A stretch of DNA of 53,006 nt from an uncultured Bacteroidia bacterium (lineage in GTDB: Bacteria; Bacteroidota; Bacteroidia; JANWVE01). The notes beneath the pieces were generated by a model. It worked only from the letters and a program-made list of their open reading frames with translations, was not told where the DNA came from and did not search any database. The position numbers and the translations under genes were made by a program. Each line of letters opens with the position of its first letter. Positions within the stretch are counted from its first letter, which is position 1. This document shows, piece after piece, positions 9,212 to 18,501 of this stretch. Location: NCBI GenBank assembly GCA_938028625.1, contig CALIZB010000047.1, forward strand, positions 1 through 53,006. Reading direction: 5' to 3'.

Positions 9212-10780
9212 ATGGCAGAAGTCAGACCAGATGAAGTATCTGCAATTCTACGCAGTCAACTTGCAGGTGTAAAAACAGACGCAGAATTAGAAGAAGTCGG
9301 CGTTGTATTACAGGTAGGCGACGGAATTGCACGCATATTCGGTTTAACCCAAGTACAAGCAGGAGAACTGATAGAATTCTCCAATGGCGTAAAAGGTATG
9401 GCACTTAACCTTGAAGAAGACAACGTAGGTGCGGTATTATTCGGTTCTTCTGAAGGTATCAAAGAAGGTGATACAGTAAAAAGGACTAAAAAAATTGCGT
9501 CTATTCCCGTAGGAGAAGGACTTTTAGGGCGTGTTATCAATCCACTTGGCGAGCCTATTGACGGCAAAGGTCCAATTACGGGTAATCTTATAGAACTTCC
9601 TTTGGAAAGAAAAGCACCTGGAGTAATCTACCGACAACCCGTAAAAGAACCACTACAAACAGGACTTAAAGCAATTGACTCTATGATACCTATTGGTAAA
9701 GGTCAGAGAGAGTTAATTATCGGAGATAGGCAAACAGGTAAAACTGCTGTGGCTATTGACACCGTTATCAACCAAAATAAACTCAATGAAGGGGTTATTA
9801 GTATTTATGTTGCCACAGGACAAAAAGGTAGTACCGTAGCTCAGATTGTACGTATTCTTGAAAAGTATGATGCTATGAAAAATACTATTATTGTAGTAGC
9901 TACCGCATCAGACCCTGCACCGCTTCAGTTTATTGCTCCTTTTGCAGGTGCTACTATTGGAGAGTACTTCCGTGATACAGGTAGACACGCACTCGCTATT
10001 TATGATGACCTTTCTAAACAAGCTGTAGCTTATCGTGAAATTTCACTTCTTCTCAAACGCCCTCCTGGACGTGAAGCCTATCCTGGTGATGTATTCTATT
10101 TGCACAGCCGTTTATTAGAACGTGCCGCAAGAATTAACGACAATATTGAGGTAGCCAGCAAAATGAATGACCTGCCCGAAGCATTAAGACCTTTGGTTAA
10201 AGGTGGTGGTTCTTTAACTGCATTACCTATAATAGAAACACAAGGCGGGGACGTTTCCGCTTATATCCCTACTAACGTAATTTCTATTACAGACGGACAG
10301 ATATTCCTTGAAAGTGGCTTATTTAACTCAGGTATTCGTCCTGCTATTAACGTAGGTATCTCTGTATCCCGTGTAGGAGGAAACGCTCAAATTAAATCCA
10401 TGAAAAAAGTAGCTGGTACACTTAAATTAGACCTTGCACAATATCGTGAGTTAGAAGCCTTTGCAAAATTTGGTTCTGACTTAGATGCTACTACTAAAAT
10501 GCGTTTAGAAAGAGGAAAACGTTCCGTAGAACTACTCAAACAACCTCAATACAGCCCACTACCCGTAGAGGAGCAAGTTGCGGTTATCTATGTAGCCACC
10601 AAAGGTTTGTTAGACAGTGTAGCCGTAGATAAAATCAAAGAGTTTGAAGCACAGTTTATCTTCCGCCTAAAAAATCAGCATGCTAACGTGTTAGAAAACC
10701 TTAAAAAAGGCAAACTTGATGATGCAGAAACCTCTGTTCTTGAATCTGTTGCCAAAGACGTAGCTAACAGTATGAAATAA
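9212..10780 (+). CDS. atpA: F0F1 ATP synthase subunit alpha
   Basis: [19 protein letters not shown]..., [18 protein letters not shown], full-length alpha subunit; ATG at 9212 preferred over the upstream TTG at 9191. Confidence 0.97.
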   Translation: MAEVRPDEVSAILRSQLAGVKTDAELEEVGVVLQVGDGIARIFGLTQVQAGELIEFSNGVKGMALNLEEDNVGAVLFGSSEGIKEGDTVKRTKKIASIPVGEGLLGRVINPLGEPIDGKGPITGNLIELPLERKAPGVIYRQPVKEPLQTGLKAIDSMIPIGKGQRELIIGDRQTGKTAVAIDTVINQNKLNEGVISIYVATGQKGSTVAQIVRILEKYDAMKNTIIVVATASDPAPLQFIAPFAGATIGEYFRDTGRHALAIYDDLSKQAVAYREISLLLKRPPGREAYPGDVFYLHSRLLERAARINDNIEVASKMNDLPEALRPLVKGGGSLTALPIIETQGGDVSAYIPTNVISITDGQIFLESGLFNSGIRPAINVGISVSRVGGNAQIKSMKKVAGTLKLDLAQYRELEAFAKFGSDLDATTKMRLERGKRSVELLKQPQYSPLPVEEQVAVIYVATKGLLDSVAVDKIKEFEAQFIFRLKNQHANVLENLKKGKLDDAETSVLESVAKDVANSMK

Positions 10781-10801
10781 TGCCACATAATAATAAAACA
10801 C

Positions 10802-10842
10802 AAAAAAAAACGACAATTCTTACAAGATTGTCGTTTTTTTCT
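10802..10842 (+). terminator. Rho-independent terminator after atpA
   Basis: aaaaaaaaacgacaat-tcttacaag-attgtcgttttttt. Confidence 0.85.
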
Positions 10843-10967
10843 GTATCAACATTGAATTGGAAAAACTGTCTATTGAGTACAGAAACAGTGTATCCTTAAT
10901 CAATATGTAAAATTAGTAGGATTATTTTTGTGATGCATAGTTAAAATACTACAAAAACAAAGTAAAA

Positions 10968-10998
10968 TTTGTACAGCATAATATTTTTTGTATTTTTG
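10968..10998 (+). promoter_or_regulatory. Bacteroidota promoter of mdh: TTTG-N19-TATTTTTG
   Basis: TTTG at 10968-10971 and TATTTTTG at 10991-10998, 27 nt before the mdh ATG. Confidence 0.65.
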
Positions 10999-11025
10999 GC
11001 ACACATTCAAAACAAGTAAACCATT

Positions 11026-11970
11026 ATGACAAAAGTATCTATAATTGGTGCAGGAAACGTAGGTGCTACCTGTGCCAATGTTATCGCTCATAAAGAACTA
11101 TGCAATGAATTAGTATTAGTAGATATTAAAGAAGGCATTGCAGAGGGAAAAGCCTTAGATATGTGGCAACAAGCCCCTATTGATTATTATGACACGTATT
11201 CAGTAGGTTGCACGAATGATTATACTAAAACAGCTAATTCTGACGTGGTAGTAATTACTTCAGGTGTACCTCGTAAACCTGGTATGTCCCGTGATGATTT
11301 AATTTCTATCAATGCTGATGTAGTAAAAAGCGTTACAGAAAACGTAGTCAAATACTCTCCTAATGCTATTATCATTGTAGTATCTAATCCGCTTGATGTA
11401 ATGACGTATCATGCATACAAAGTATCAGGGTTTTCTTCTCAAAAGGTGCTTGGAATGGCAGGAATTTTAGATACGGCAAGATACAGAGCATTTATTGCAG
11501 AAGCCTTAAATGTAAGTCCAAAAGATATTCAAGCTATTTTAATGGGCGGACACGGTGATACTATGGTGCCTTTACCTCGTTATACTACGGTTTCAGGTAT
11601 TCCTTTAACTGAATTACTGCCCCAAGATAAAATTGATGCTATTGTAGAACGTACTAAATTTGGTGGAGGCGAACTTGTTAAATTGATGGGTACTTCTGCA
11701 TGGTATGCCCCAGGCGCTGCAGCCGCACAAATGGTAGAAGCCATTCTCCGCGACCAAAAACGTATATTCCCTTGCTGTGTACTTTTACAAGGTCAATATG
11801 GATTAAACAACATTTATGTAGGTGCTCCTGTAATTCTTGGCAAAAATGGTGTAGAAAAAATTATAGAGCTTCAACTTACAGAGAGCGAAAAAGCATTGTT
11901 AAACGCTTCCGCAAGTGCCGTAAAAGAACAGTGTGATGTGTTAGATAAATTATCTGCGGCAAAAGGCTAA
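11026..11970 (+). CDS. mdh: Malate dehydrogenase
   Basis: MTKVSIIGAGNVGATCANVIA, VVITSGVPRKPGMSRDDLI, ILMGGHGDTMVPLPRYTTVSG. Confidence 0.95.
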   Translation: MTKVSIIGAGNVGATCANVIAHKELCNELVLVDIKEGIAEGKALDMWQQAPIDYYDTYSVGCTNDYTKTANSDVVVITSGVPRKPGMSRDDLISINADVVKSVTENVVKYSPNAIIIVVSNPLDVMTYHAYKVSGFSSQKVLGMAGILDTARYRAFIAEALNVSPKDIQAILMGGHGDTMVPLPRYTTVSGIPLTELLPQDKIDAIVERTKFGGGELVKLMGTSAWYAPGAAAAQMVEAILRDQKRIFPCCVLLQGQYGLNNIYVGAPVILGKNGVEKIIELQLTESEKALLNASASAVKEQCDVLDKLSAAKG

Positions 11971-12014
11971 TTTTGTTCGTGATATCAAAAAATAGTTCAT
12001 CACTTTAAAGAAAC

Positions 12015-12050
12015 AAACCCTATAGGACTTTGAAAATCTTATAGGGTTTA
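12015..12050 (+). terminator. Terminator hairpin between convergent mdh and the A2M-like locus
   Basis: aaaccctata...tatagggttt inverted repeat. Confidence 0.7.
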
Positions 12051-12070
12051 TAGTATTTGGTTATTCAAGA

Positions 12071-13567
12071 TTACTCTTTGATGAGTATAGTATTAAATGC
12101 ACTGTATCCTCTGTATTCAGGATAATACATTAATGAAGCAATAGCAGGCGTTACATGATATCTACCAGGTATCTGTGCTTTAAGTAAGTAAGAATATTCA
12201 TAAGTTCCTGGATTAAGTTTAGTAATGGTAATAGCTAATTTGTTATCGCGGTATTCACGATGCGTGTACCATCTATTCCAGTTACGATAATTATAAGCAT
12301 AAGTATCCCAATAATTAGTAATACCATCATATTCTTTTTCAGAGGGAATAATAAATCCCTTGGTATCACGGATAAATTCACAACCTGCAGGAATAGGGTC
12401 TTCTATGAGAACAAAATCTTGTGCCGCGATATTAGATACTTTACATTTAACCAATATTTCATCTCCTGAATGTATATTTTTGAAATCTACTTTTTCTTTA
12501 TGGTAAGTTAATTTTCCTAACACATCTACCTTTTTGACCAATTTATAGTATTCTCGTTCTACGATGAATGTTTTTTCGTTATCAGTTTTTTGGTTGACAG
12601 GTTTTTGTTGTTCATTGGAAGAGTTTTCGTTATAGAAATAAGTAAGTTTTCCGCTGACCATAGCCATACCTGTACCTTCTAAACGCAGATTTATTGTATT
12701 ATTTCCCAACTGCAAATCTTTTACCTTAACAAGTGGCTGTTTTTGGTTACGATTATTTTTATCTATTTTTTGAGTATAGAGCGTTTTACCATTTTGTGTA
12801 AGAGTAAGTGTGTATTCTGCATTAACTTCCTGTTTAATAAACTCATTGACGGCATAAATGGACATTGCGGTCTGACGGGTATTGTGCCATGCTTCACCTT
12901 CCCGTTTAGACATAAGCCATCGGGTAGCCAAAGGCAGTACTTCATGATTGGGACGTACCATGTATATTGCTTTAATGGCATTGGCAGTGGTTTCTACCTG
13001 GTCATCTTGCCATGAGTAATAGAACTTTTTACCTCCCCAGTAATGTCCCATACCTGTTTTCTGTACTTTTTGCATGAGCATATCTAGTAATTTATCCTGC
13101 ATGGCTTTGTCTTTGGCTAAACTGGCTGCCTGCAACCATAAACTTAATGTATAAGCATTTTCTTTGTCTAATGGCATAGTTTTATATTTATCCCATACTT
13201 CATTGATGCCACAGTTAAGAGCTACCATCATTTGGTACGCATGAGTGGCAGGGTCATCAGATTTTTTATTAAATATCAATTCTCTCAATGCATTTCTACC
13301 ACCATTATACATGTCATCAGGTACGGGGTGTCCTGCTTTTTTAGCAAGATACAGTCCATTACATACATAAGCGGTCATAAATGGGTGTGTAGCGTCGTTT
13401 GTCCACCAGCCCCAACCGCCATCTATATGTTGCAGTTCTTTTAAGCGTTTGATACCAGCCTGAACCATTTTAGCAAGTTCAGCTTTATTTATAGATGCTG
13501 TATATTCAGAGTTACCAAGATTTTCCAAAGTATTGGATACAATCACATTAGGTAAAAATCTGCTCAT
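12071..13567 (-). CDS. C-terminal fragment of alpha-2-macroglobulin-like protein (thioester domain onward)
   Basis: RLKELQHIDGGWGWWTNDATHPFMTAYVCNGL and the CxEQ-proximal EQTMSRFLPN in frame immediately upstream of the ATG. Confidence 0.75.
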   Translation of the reverse strand: MSRFLPNVIVSNTLENLGNSEYTASINKAELAKMVQAGIKRLKELQHIDGGWGWWTNDATHPFMTAYVCNGLYLAKKAGHPVPDDMYNGGRNALRELIFNKKSDDPATHAYQMMVALNCGINEVWDKYKTMPLDKENAYTLSLWLQAASLAKDKAMQDKLLDMLMQKVQKTGMGHYWGGKKFYYSWQDDQVETTANAIKAIYMVRPNHEVLPLATRWLMSKREGEAWHNTRQTAMSIYAVNEFIKQEVNAEYTLTLTQNGKTLYTQKIDKNNRNQKQPLVKVKDLQLGNNTINLRLEGTGMAMVSGKLTYFYNENSSNEQQKPVNQKTDNEKTFIVEREYYKLVKKVDVLGKLTYHKEKVDFKNIHSGDEILVKCKVSNIAAQDFVLIEDPIPAGCEFIRDTKGFIIPSEKEYDGITNYWDTYAYNYRNWNRWYTHREYRDNKLAITITKLNPGTYEYSYLLKAQIPGRYHVTPAIASLMYYPEYRGYSAFNTILIKE

Positions 13568-13670
13568 AGTCTGTTCTAGAAGCCGTAAGGGTAGCCAATA
13601 AGGTTTTCTATGCCGTTAAGCAAAGCAGAGGTAAGAGAAGGTTCTACGGTAAGGAATAATGAGGCACTAG

Positions 13671-13922
13671 CTATATCTGTATTCTGAGGAACTGTTTGAG
13701 ATGCTGCATGAAGAAGTTTTTTGCATTTTTTATTTTGTAGGCTACTACACGAAGATTTTTTGTACTTCGGCTGTACGAATAATCATAGTATTGTATAGTA
13801 GCGGATTGTTCCGTAGTAAAGGTTTGATTAGCATAGATGTAAAAGCTACGTTGCTGAGCTTGTAATACGTATATGGGCATCAATAAAGCTAATACGCATA
13901 AAAAGATGAGGTTTGTTTTCAT
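13671..13922 (-). CDS. N-terminal fragment of alpha-2-macroglobulin-like protein
   Basis: Signal peptide MKTNLIFLCVLALLMPIYVLQAQ then RSFYIYANQTFTTEQSATIQYYDYSYSRSTKNLRVVAYKIKNAKNFF, then premature stop. Confidence 0.55.
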   Translation of the reverse strand: MKTNLIFLCVLALLMPIYVLQAQQRSFYIYANQTFTTEQSATIQYYDYSYSRSTKNLRVVAYKIKNAKNFFMQHLKQFLRIQI

Positions 13923-14041
13923 AAGATAAGAAGTACAATTTAGGCATATATTCCTGTACCTGTAACAAGGTAAATGAGATTTTGAAAAATAGTCCTGATA
14001 TCGTTTAAATAAATTATGTTAAAAACGTACTTTTGTATCCT

Positions 14042-15184
14042 ATGATATATTTGGCACGTCCGCACCTGTCAGGAAAAGAATGGGAATATGTAAAACAATG
14101 TTTAGATACGAATTGGATTTCCGTAGCAGGGGACTTTGTGCCACAATTTGAACAAAAAATAGCAGAATATACAAATGTACAACATGCAGTAGCTATGTCT
14201 TCGGGTACAGCGGCGTTGCATATTGCTTTACATACCTTAGGCATTGGGCAAAATGACGCGGTTATTGTACCTACTCTTACCTTTGTAGCTTCGGTTAATG
14301 CTATTTGTTACACACAAGCTACTCCAATTTTTGTAGATGTACATCAAGATACATGGCAATTAGATACACACATATTAGAAAATTACCTGAATATAGGGAC
14401 TTACGCATATCAGGGAAATTATTATGACAAAAAAACACATAAAAAACTAAAAGCCATTTTACCTGTCCATGTACTTGGCAATATGCCTGCTATGCACAGG
14501 ATACTTGAATTAGCAGATAAATTTAACCTCATAGTCGTAGAAGATGCCGCAGAAGCCTTAGGGAGTTTTTATCAAAATAAACATGCGGGAAGTATAGGAA
14601 AAACAGGTATTTTGAGTTTTAATGGTAATAAAATTATTACTACGGGCGGCGGAGGTATGTTGCTTACTAATGATAAACAAATTGCAAAGCACGCAAGACA
14701 TCTTATTCACCAAGCTAAAATAAACGGTAATGAATATATTCATGATGAAATTGGATTTAATTATCGCTTATTAAATATATTAGCGGCTATCGGCGTAGCA
14801 CAAATAGAACAATTACCTTATTTTCTTCAAAAAAAACAAAATATATTTCAATTTTACAAGGAGCATTTAACCCCATTAGGACTTATAACCCAAAAAATAA
14901 CCGAAAATGTACGTTCAAATTATTGGCTAAGCACATTTCTTTTACCTGACCATATAGATAAATCAGGTTTATTACAATTTTTACAGGCAAATGAAATAGA
15001 AGCACGTAGTTTTTGGAAACCTATGCATACTTTGAGTATGTTCAAAGAATTTTCTTACATCACACAAAATAACATGGCTGAACAGATTTATCAAAAAGCT
15101 ATTAGTCTACCATCAGGAACAGATATAACCGAAACAGAACTGCATACTGTTATCAATGCTATTAAAAACTACTTAAAAAAATAA
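14042..15184 (+). CDS. DegT/DnrJ/EryC1/StrS family PLP aminotransferase
   Basis: MIYLARPHLSGKEWEYVKQCLDTNWIS, ILSFNGNKIITTGGGGMLLTND (PLP-Lys region), VVEDAAEALGS. Confidence 0.92.
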   Translation: MIYLARPHLSGKEWEYVKQCLDTNWISVAGDFVPQFEQKIAEYTNVQHAVAMSSGTAALHIALHTLGIGQNDAVIVPTLTFVASVNAICYTQATPIFVDVHQDTWQLDTHILENYLNIGTYAYQGNYYDKKTHKKLKAILPVHVLGNMPAMHRILELADKFNLIVVEDAAEALGSFYQNKHAGSIGKTGILSFNGNKIITTGGGGMLLTNDKQIAKHARHLIHQAKINGNEYIHDEIGFNYRLLNILAAIGVAQIEQLPYFLQKKQNIFQFYKEHLTPLGLITQKITENVRSNYWLSTFLLPDHIDKSGLLQFLQANEIEARSFWKPMHTLSMFKEFSYITQNNMAEQIYQKAISLPSGTDITETELHTVINAIKNYLKK

Positions 15185-15213
15185 TACACAAGAATTTTAT
15201 ATAACTTTGCCCC

Positions 15214-16335
15214 ATGAAAAAAATAGGTATTATAGGGGGAGGGCAGTTAGGGTTAATGCTCATGGAAGCGGCTGTGCCTTTCAATATAAAATGTAATATT
15301 CTTGATACAGAAGATTGTAGCGCAGGATATCTAGCCCATAAACACATTATTAGTAATTTGTATGATAAAAAAGCCATTAAAAAGTTAGCTAAACATTCTG
15401 ATATACTTACCTATGAAATAGAGCATTTTGATACAGAAACTGTATTAGAACTTACCAAAAAAGATAAAATAACCTGTATTCCTTGTCCCGAGATATTACA
15501 CATCATTCAAGATAAATATAAGCAAAAATGTTTTTTTGAAGAACATCAAATTCCCACAGCACCGTTTGTATCAGTTAATAGTCCAAAAGAATGGAAAAAA
15601 GCCGCAGAACAGCTTAATACAGATACATTCGTAGCTAAATTACATAAAGGCGGTTATGACGGCAAAGGCGTGCTAATTTGTGATAAAAATAGCCTTACAC
15701 AAACTTTTGACGCACCTTGTATCATAGAAAAATTTATTCCTTGTAAGCATGAAATTGCCATTATAGTAGCAAGAGATAAACAAGGTAAAATAGCGGTTTA
15801 TCCTGCGATAGAAATGGTATTTGATGAAGAAGCTAATTTGCTTAAATACCTGCTTTGCCCTGCGCGTGTATCTGAAAAATTAGCACAACAAGCACAGAAT
15901 ATTGCTATTCAAGTGGTAGAAGCTTTAAATGGAATAGGTATTTTTGCTATTGAGATGTTTGTTACGCAAGAAGATACGGTATTAGTAAATGAAATTGCTC
16001 CCCGCCCACATAATTCAGGACATCATACTATTGAAGCCTGTTATACTTCACAATATGAACAGTTGATACGTATTTTATTAGATTTACCCTTGGGCAGTAC
16101 AGAGTTAATTAAACCTGCGGTTATGCTTAACCTTCTCGGTGAAAAAGAATATCAAGGTATACCCATGTATGTAGGTTTAGAACAAGCCTTGCAGATACAA
16201 GGAGTTTATGTGCATTTGTACAACAAAAAAGAAACCCGCCCAATGCGAAAAATGGGTCATGTAACTATTTTAGGAAATACTCTTGAAGAGGCTATGAAAA
16301 AAGCAGAACAGATACAGATAAAAGTAATTTCATAA
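15214..16335 (+). CDS. purK: 5-(carboxyamino)imidazole ribonucleotide synthase
   Basis: KIGIIGGGQLGLMLMEAA, ATP-grasp KLHKGGYDGKGV, NEIAPRPHNSGHHTIEAC. Confidence 0.95.
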   Translation: MKKIGIIGGGQLGLMLMEAAVPFNIKCNILDTEDCSAGYLAHKHIISNLYDKKAIKKLAKHSDILTYEIEHFDTETVLELTKKDKITCIPCPEILHIIQDKYKQKCFFEEHQIPTAPFVSVNSPKEWKKAAEQLNTDTFVAKLHKGGYDGKGVLICDKNSLTQTFDAPCIIEKFIPCKHEIAIIVARDKQGKIAVYPAIEMVFDEEANLLKYLLCPARVSEKLAQQAQNIAIQVVEALNGIGIFAIEMFVTQEDTVLVNEIAPRPHNSGHHTIEACYTSQYEQLIRILLDLPLGSTELIKPAVMLNLLGEKEYQGIPMYVGLEQALQIQGVYVHLYNKKETRPMRKMGHVTILGNTLEEAMKKAEQIQIKVIS

Positions 16336-16398
16336 GTTCAGTAACATACGTATTAGACTCATTATTTTTGTTAAATGTAGTTTTAGTTCGTTTATAAT

Positions 16399-17700
16399 AT
16401 GCCCAAAAAAGTTTTATTTATCACGTATTATTTTCCTCCCAGCGGAGGCTCAGGTGTGCAAAGACCCCTTAAATTCATTAAGTATCTACGTCAGTTTGAT
16501 TGGGAACCCATAGTATTTACTATTAAAAACGGTGAATATCCTGCTCTTGATGAAACGCTTTGGAAAGAAGTTCCTGAAAACACTACTGTTCTGCGTGTAC
16601 CTGCTTTTGAACCTTACAAATGGTATAAAAAATTTACCAACAAAAACAAAACTACTAAAATAGACCGAAATGTATTAGAAACCTCTTCCAAATCATGGAA
16701 GGACCGGATAGCGATATGGCTACGGGGTAATATTTTTATTCCTGACGCCCGTAGATTTTGGATACGTCCTTCTATAAAGTTTTTATCCCGTTATCTCAAA
16801 GAAAACAAAATAGATGCTGTTATCAGCACAGGACCTCCGCACAGCGCGCATCTTATTGCTTTGGCTGTAAAAGAAAAATTTGGTATCCCATGGATTGCGG
16901 ATTTCAGAGACCCATGGACAAAAATTTATTATCACCAGCACCTGCAACTCTCCAAATGGGCAGAAAAAAGACATCTTGAACTAGAAGAAAAAGTATTAAA
17001 ATATGCAGACATTGTAGTCACCATAGGTAAAACACTAGCAGAAGAATTAGCAGAAATTAGGCAATTACCTGTGGAATATATTTACAATGGTTATGATGAA
17101 TCAGACTTCGCGCCATACAGAAATCTACCTTTACACGAAAAATTTACACTTACTTACATGGGAACTCTACTTCCACATATAGAACCAACCGTTTTATGGA
17201 GTGCATTAGCCCAATGGTTGGATAAGAATCCCGAAGCTAAAACACAGTTTCAAATTCGTATGATAGGTAAAATTCCTGAGAAAGTTAAACAAAATATGCA
17301 ACAAGCAGGATTATCTGAATACACATATTATTCCCCTGACGTAGTAGAACATCATACCGCTATTGAAGAAATCTGCAAATCTCATATTTTATTTATGAGT
17401 GTAGTTTTGGATAAAAATACGGTTTCAGGCAAACTGTTTGAGTATTTGGCATCAGGCAAACCTTTTTTATGTTTTTGTAATCCCGAAGGTGATGCGGCAC
17501 AAATTATTCAACAATGTAATGCAGGAACAGTATTACCTTATGACGCAGAATACTCAAAGATTGAGGCTTTTTTAGATAAAGAATGGCAACGGTATAAAGC
17601 AAAAGATTTTACTGCTGTACCTAATGAAAAAACACAGCAACTCTCCCGAAAATATCAGACAGGACAACTAGCCCAATTACTTAACAGATGTGTAAGTTGA
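16399..17700 (+). CDS. Family 4-like glycosyltransferase
   Basis: KVLFITYYFPPSGGSGVQRPLKFIKYLRQFDWEPIVFT, IADFRDPWT, LFEYLASGKPFLCF. Confidence 0.88.
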   Translation: MPKKVLFITYYFPPSGGSGVQRPLKFIKYLRQFDWEPIVFTIKNGEYPALDETLWKEVPENTTVLRVPAFEPYKWYKKFTNKNKTTKIDRNVLETSSKSWKDRIAIWLRGNIFIPDARRFWIRPSIKFLSRYLKENKIDAVISTGPPHSAHLIALAVKEKFGIPWIADFRDPWTKIYYHQHLQLSKWAEKRHLELEEKVLKYADIVVTIGKTLAEELAEIRQLPVEYIYNGYDESDFAPYRNLPLHEKFTLTYMGTLLPHIEPTVLWSALAQWLDKNPEAKTQFQIRMIGKIPEKVKQNMQQAGLSEYTYYSPDVVEHHTAIEEICKSHILFMSVVLDKNTVSGKLFEYLASGKPFLCFCNPEGDAAQIIQQCNAGTVLPYDAEYSKIEAFLDKEWQRYKAKDFTAVPNEKTQQLSRKYQTGQLAQLLNRCVS

Positions 17701-17767
17701 AAACAACTTTTGTGAGTTTAAACAAATGATTTTTCATTGTTTTATGCAATTTTGTATCTTTGCGGAT

Positions 17768-18445
17768 ATGAGAAATTACATTGTATTACTGTTATTTTTT
17801 TGTGTGACACAACGATTTTTATGTATAGCTCAATCAGACTTAAACCGTGATTTGATTATAGGCATAACAGGCGGGGGTGGTTTAATGCTTCCTCTTACTT
17901 CTGCGGGAACTGGTTTTCCTTACCCTATTACAGGCGGAATACGCTTTGATTTAAGAATGTCTAATTACGTATATCTGCGCAGTGGTACGCTCGTACGTTA
18001 TGCAGGTGTGCGTAGTCAGCACTATGAAGCTACTACCTTCAAACCTGATTATGTTGACTATAACGTGGTTAATTTAGTTGTTCCTTTGAATATAAGAGTA
18101 AATTTAACCCCTGTATGGAGTAAAGAAAAACATTGGTATATAGCAGGCGGTTCTATGTTTTATGTGGGCGGTTATAGAATAAACAAACAAGTTTCAGGTT
18201 CAGGTATGTACACAGGGTTTCCACAAGACCCAAATAATCCTGTGTATAAAAGCAGTGAAATCCGCAGTCTTTTGTACCTGCTAAATTTTAACCTCTCACC
18301 AGGTATAGCTAAACGTATTCATAGAAAATGGATATTAGAAGCAGAATTAGAATTTGCTCGCAATTATATGCAAGGTAAAGGCAGATTAGACAATCATTGG
18401 TATATTGGTGCTAATATGGGCATTTTTTACAACAAAAGGCATTAA
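17768..18445 (+). CDS. Outer-membrane beta-barrel (PorT-like) protein
   Basis: Signal peptide MRNYIVLLLFFCVTQRFLCIAQ, alternating beta-barrel strands. ATG at 17768 preferred over 17726 because TATCTTTG (17755-17762) sits between them. Confidence 0.65.
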   Translation: MRNYIVLLLFFCVTQRFLCIAQSDLNRDLIIGITGGGGLMLPLTSAGTGFPYPITGGIRFDLRMSNYVYLRSGTLVRYAGVRSQHYEATTFKPDYVDYNVVNLVVPLNIRVNLTPVWSKEKHWYIAGGSMFYVGGYRINKQVSGSGMYTGFPQDPNNPVYKSSEIRSLLYLLNFNLSPGIAKRIHRKWILEAELEFARNYMQGKGRLDNHWYIGANMGIFYNKRH

Positions 18446-18501
18446 AAACTGATAAGTTGTGAAAATAAAAATGTAGTTTTGCAGAGTATTCTACAAGTGT
18501 A

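Larger units (their letters stand above)
12071..13922 (-). pseudogene. Alpha-2-macroglobulin-family protein remnant (N-terminus plus thioester/C-terminal domains, middle missing)
   Basis: Three pieces in three frames: 13671-13922 signal peptide plus first ~60 aa; ~13579-13720 ...VPQNTDIASASLFLTVEPSLTSALLNGIENLIGYPYGF*; 12071-13567 MSRFLPN...HIDGGWGWW... thioester domain and C-terminus. Confidence 0.75.

Noticed and set aside
10033-10044. Palindrome GTGAAATTTCAC inside atpA
   Set aside because: Lies in a conserved coding stretch (REISLLL) and the half-sites are in the wrong order for parS; probably chance.
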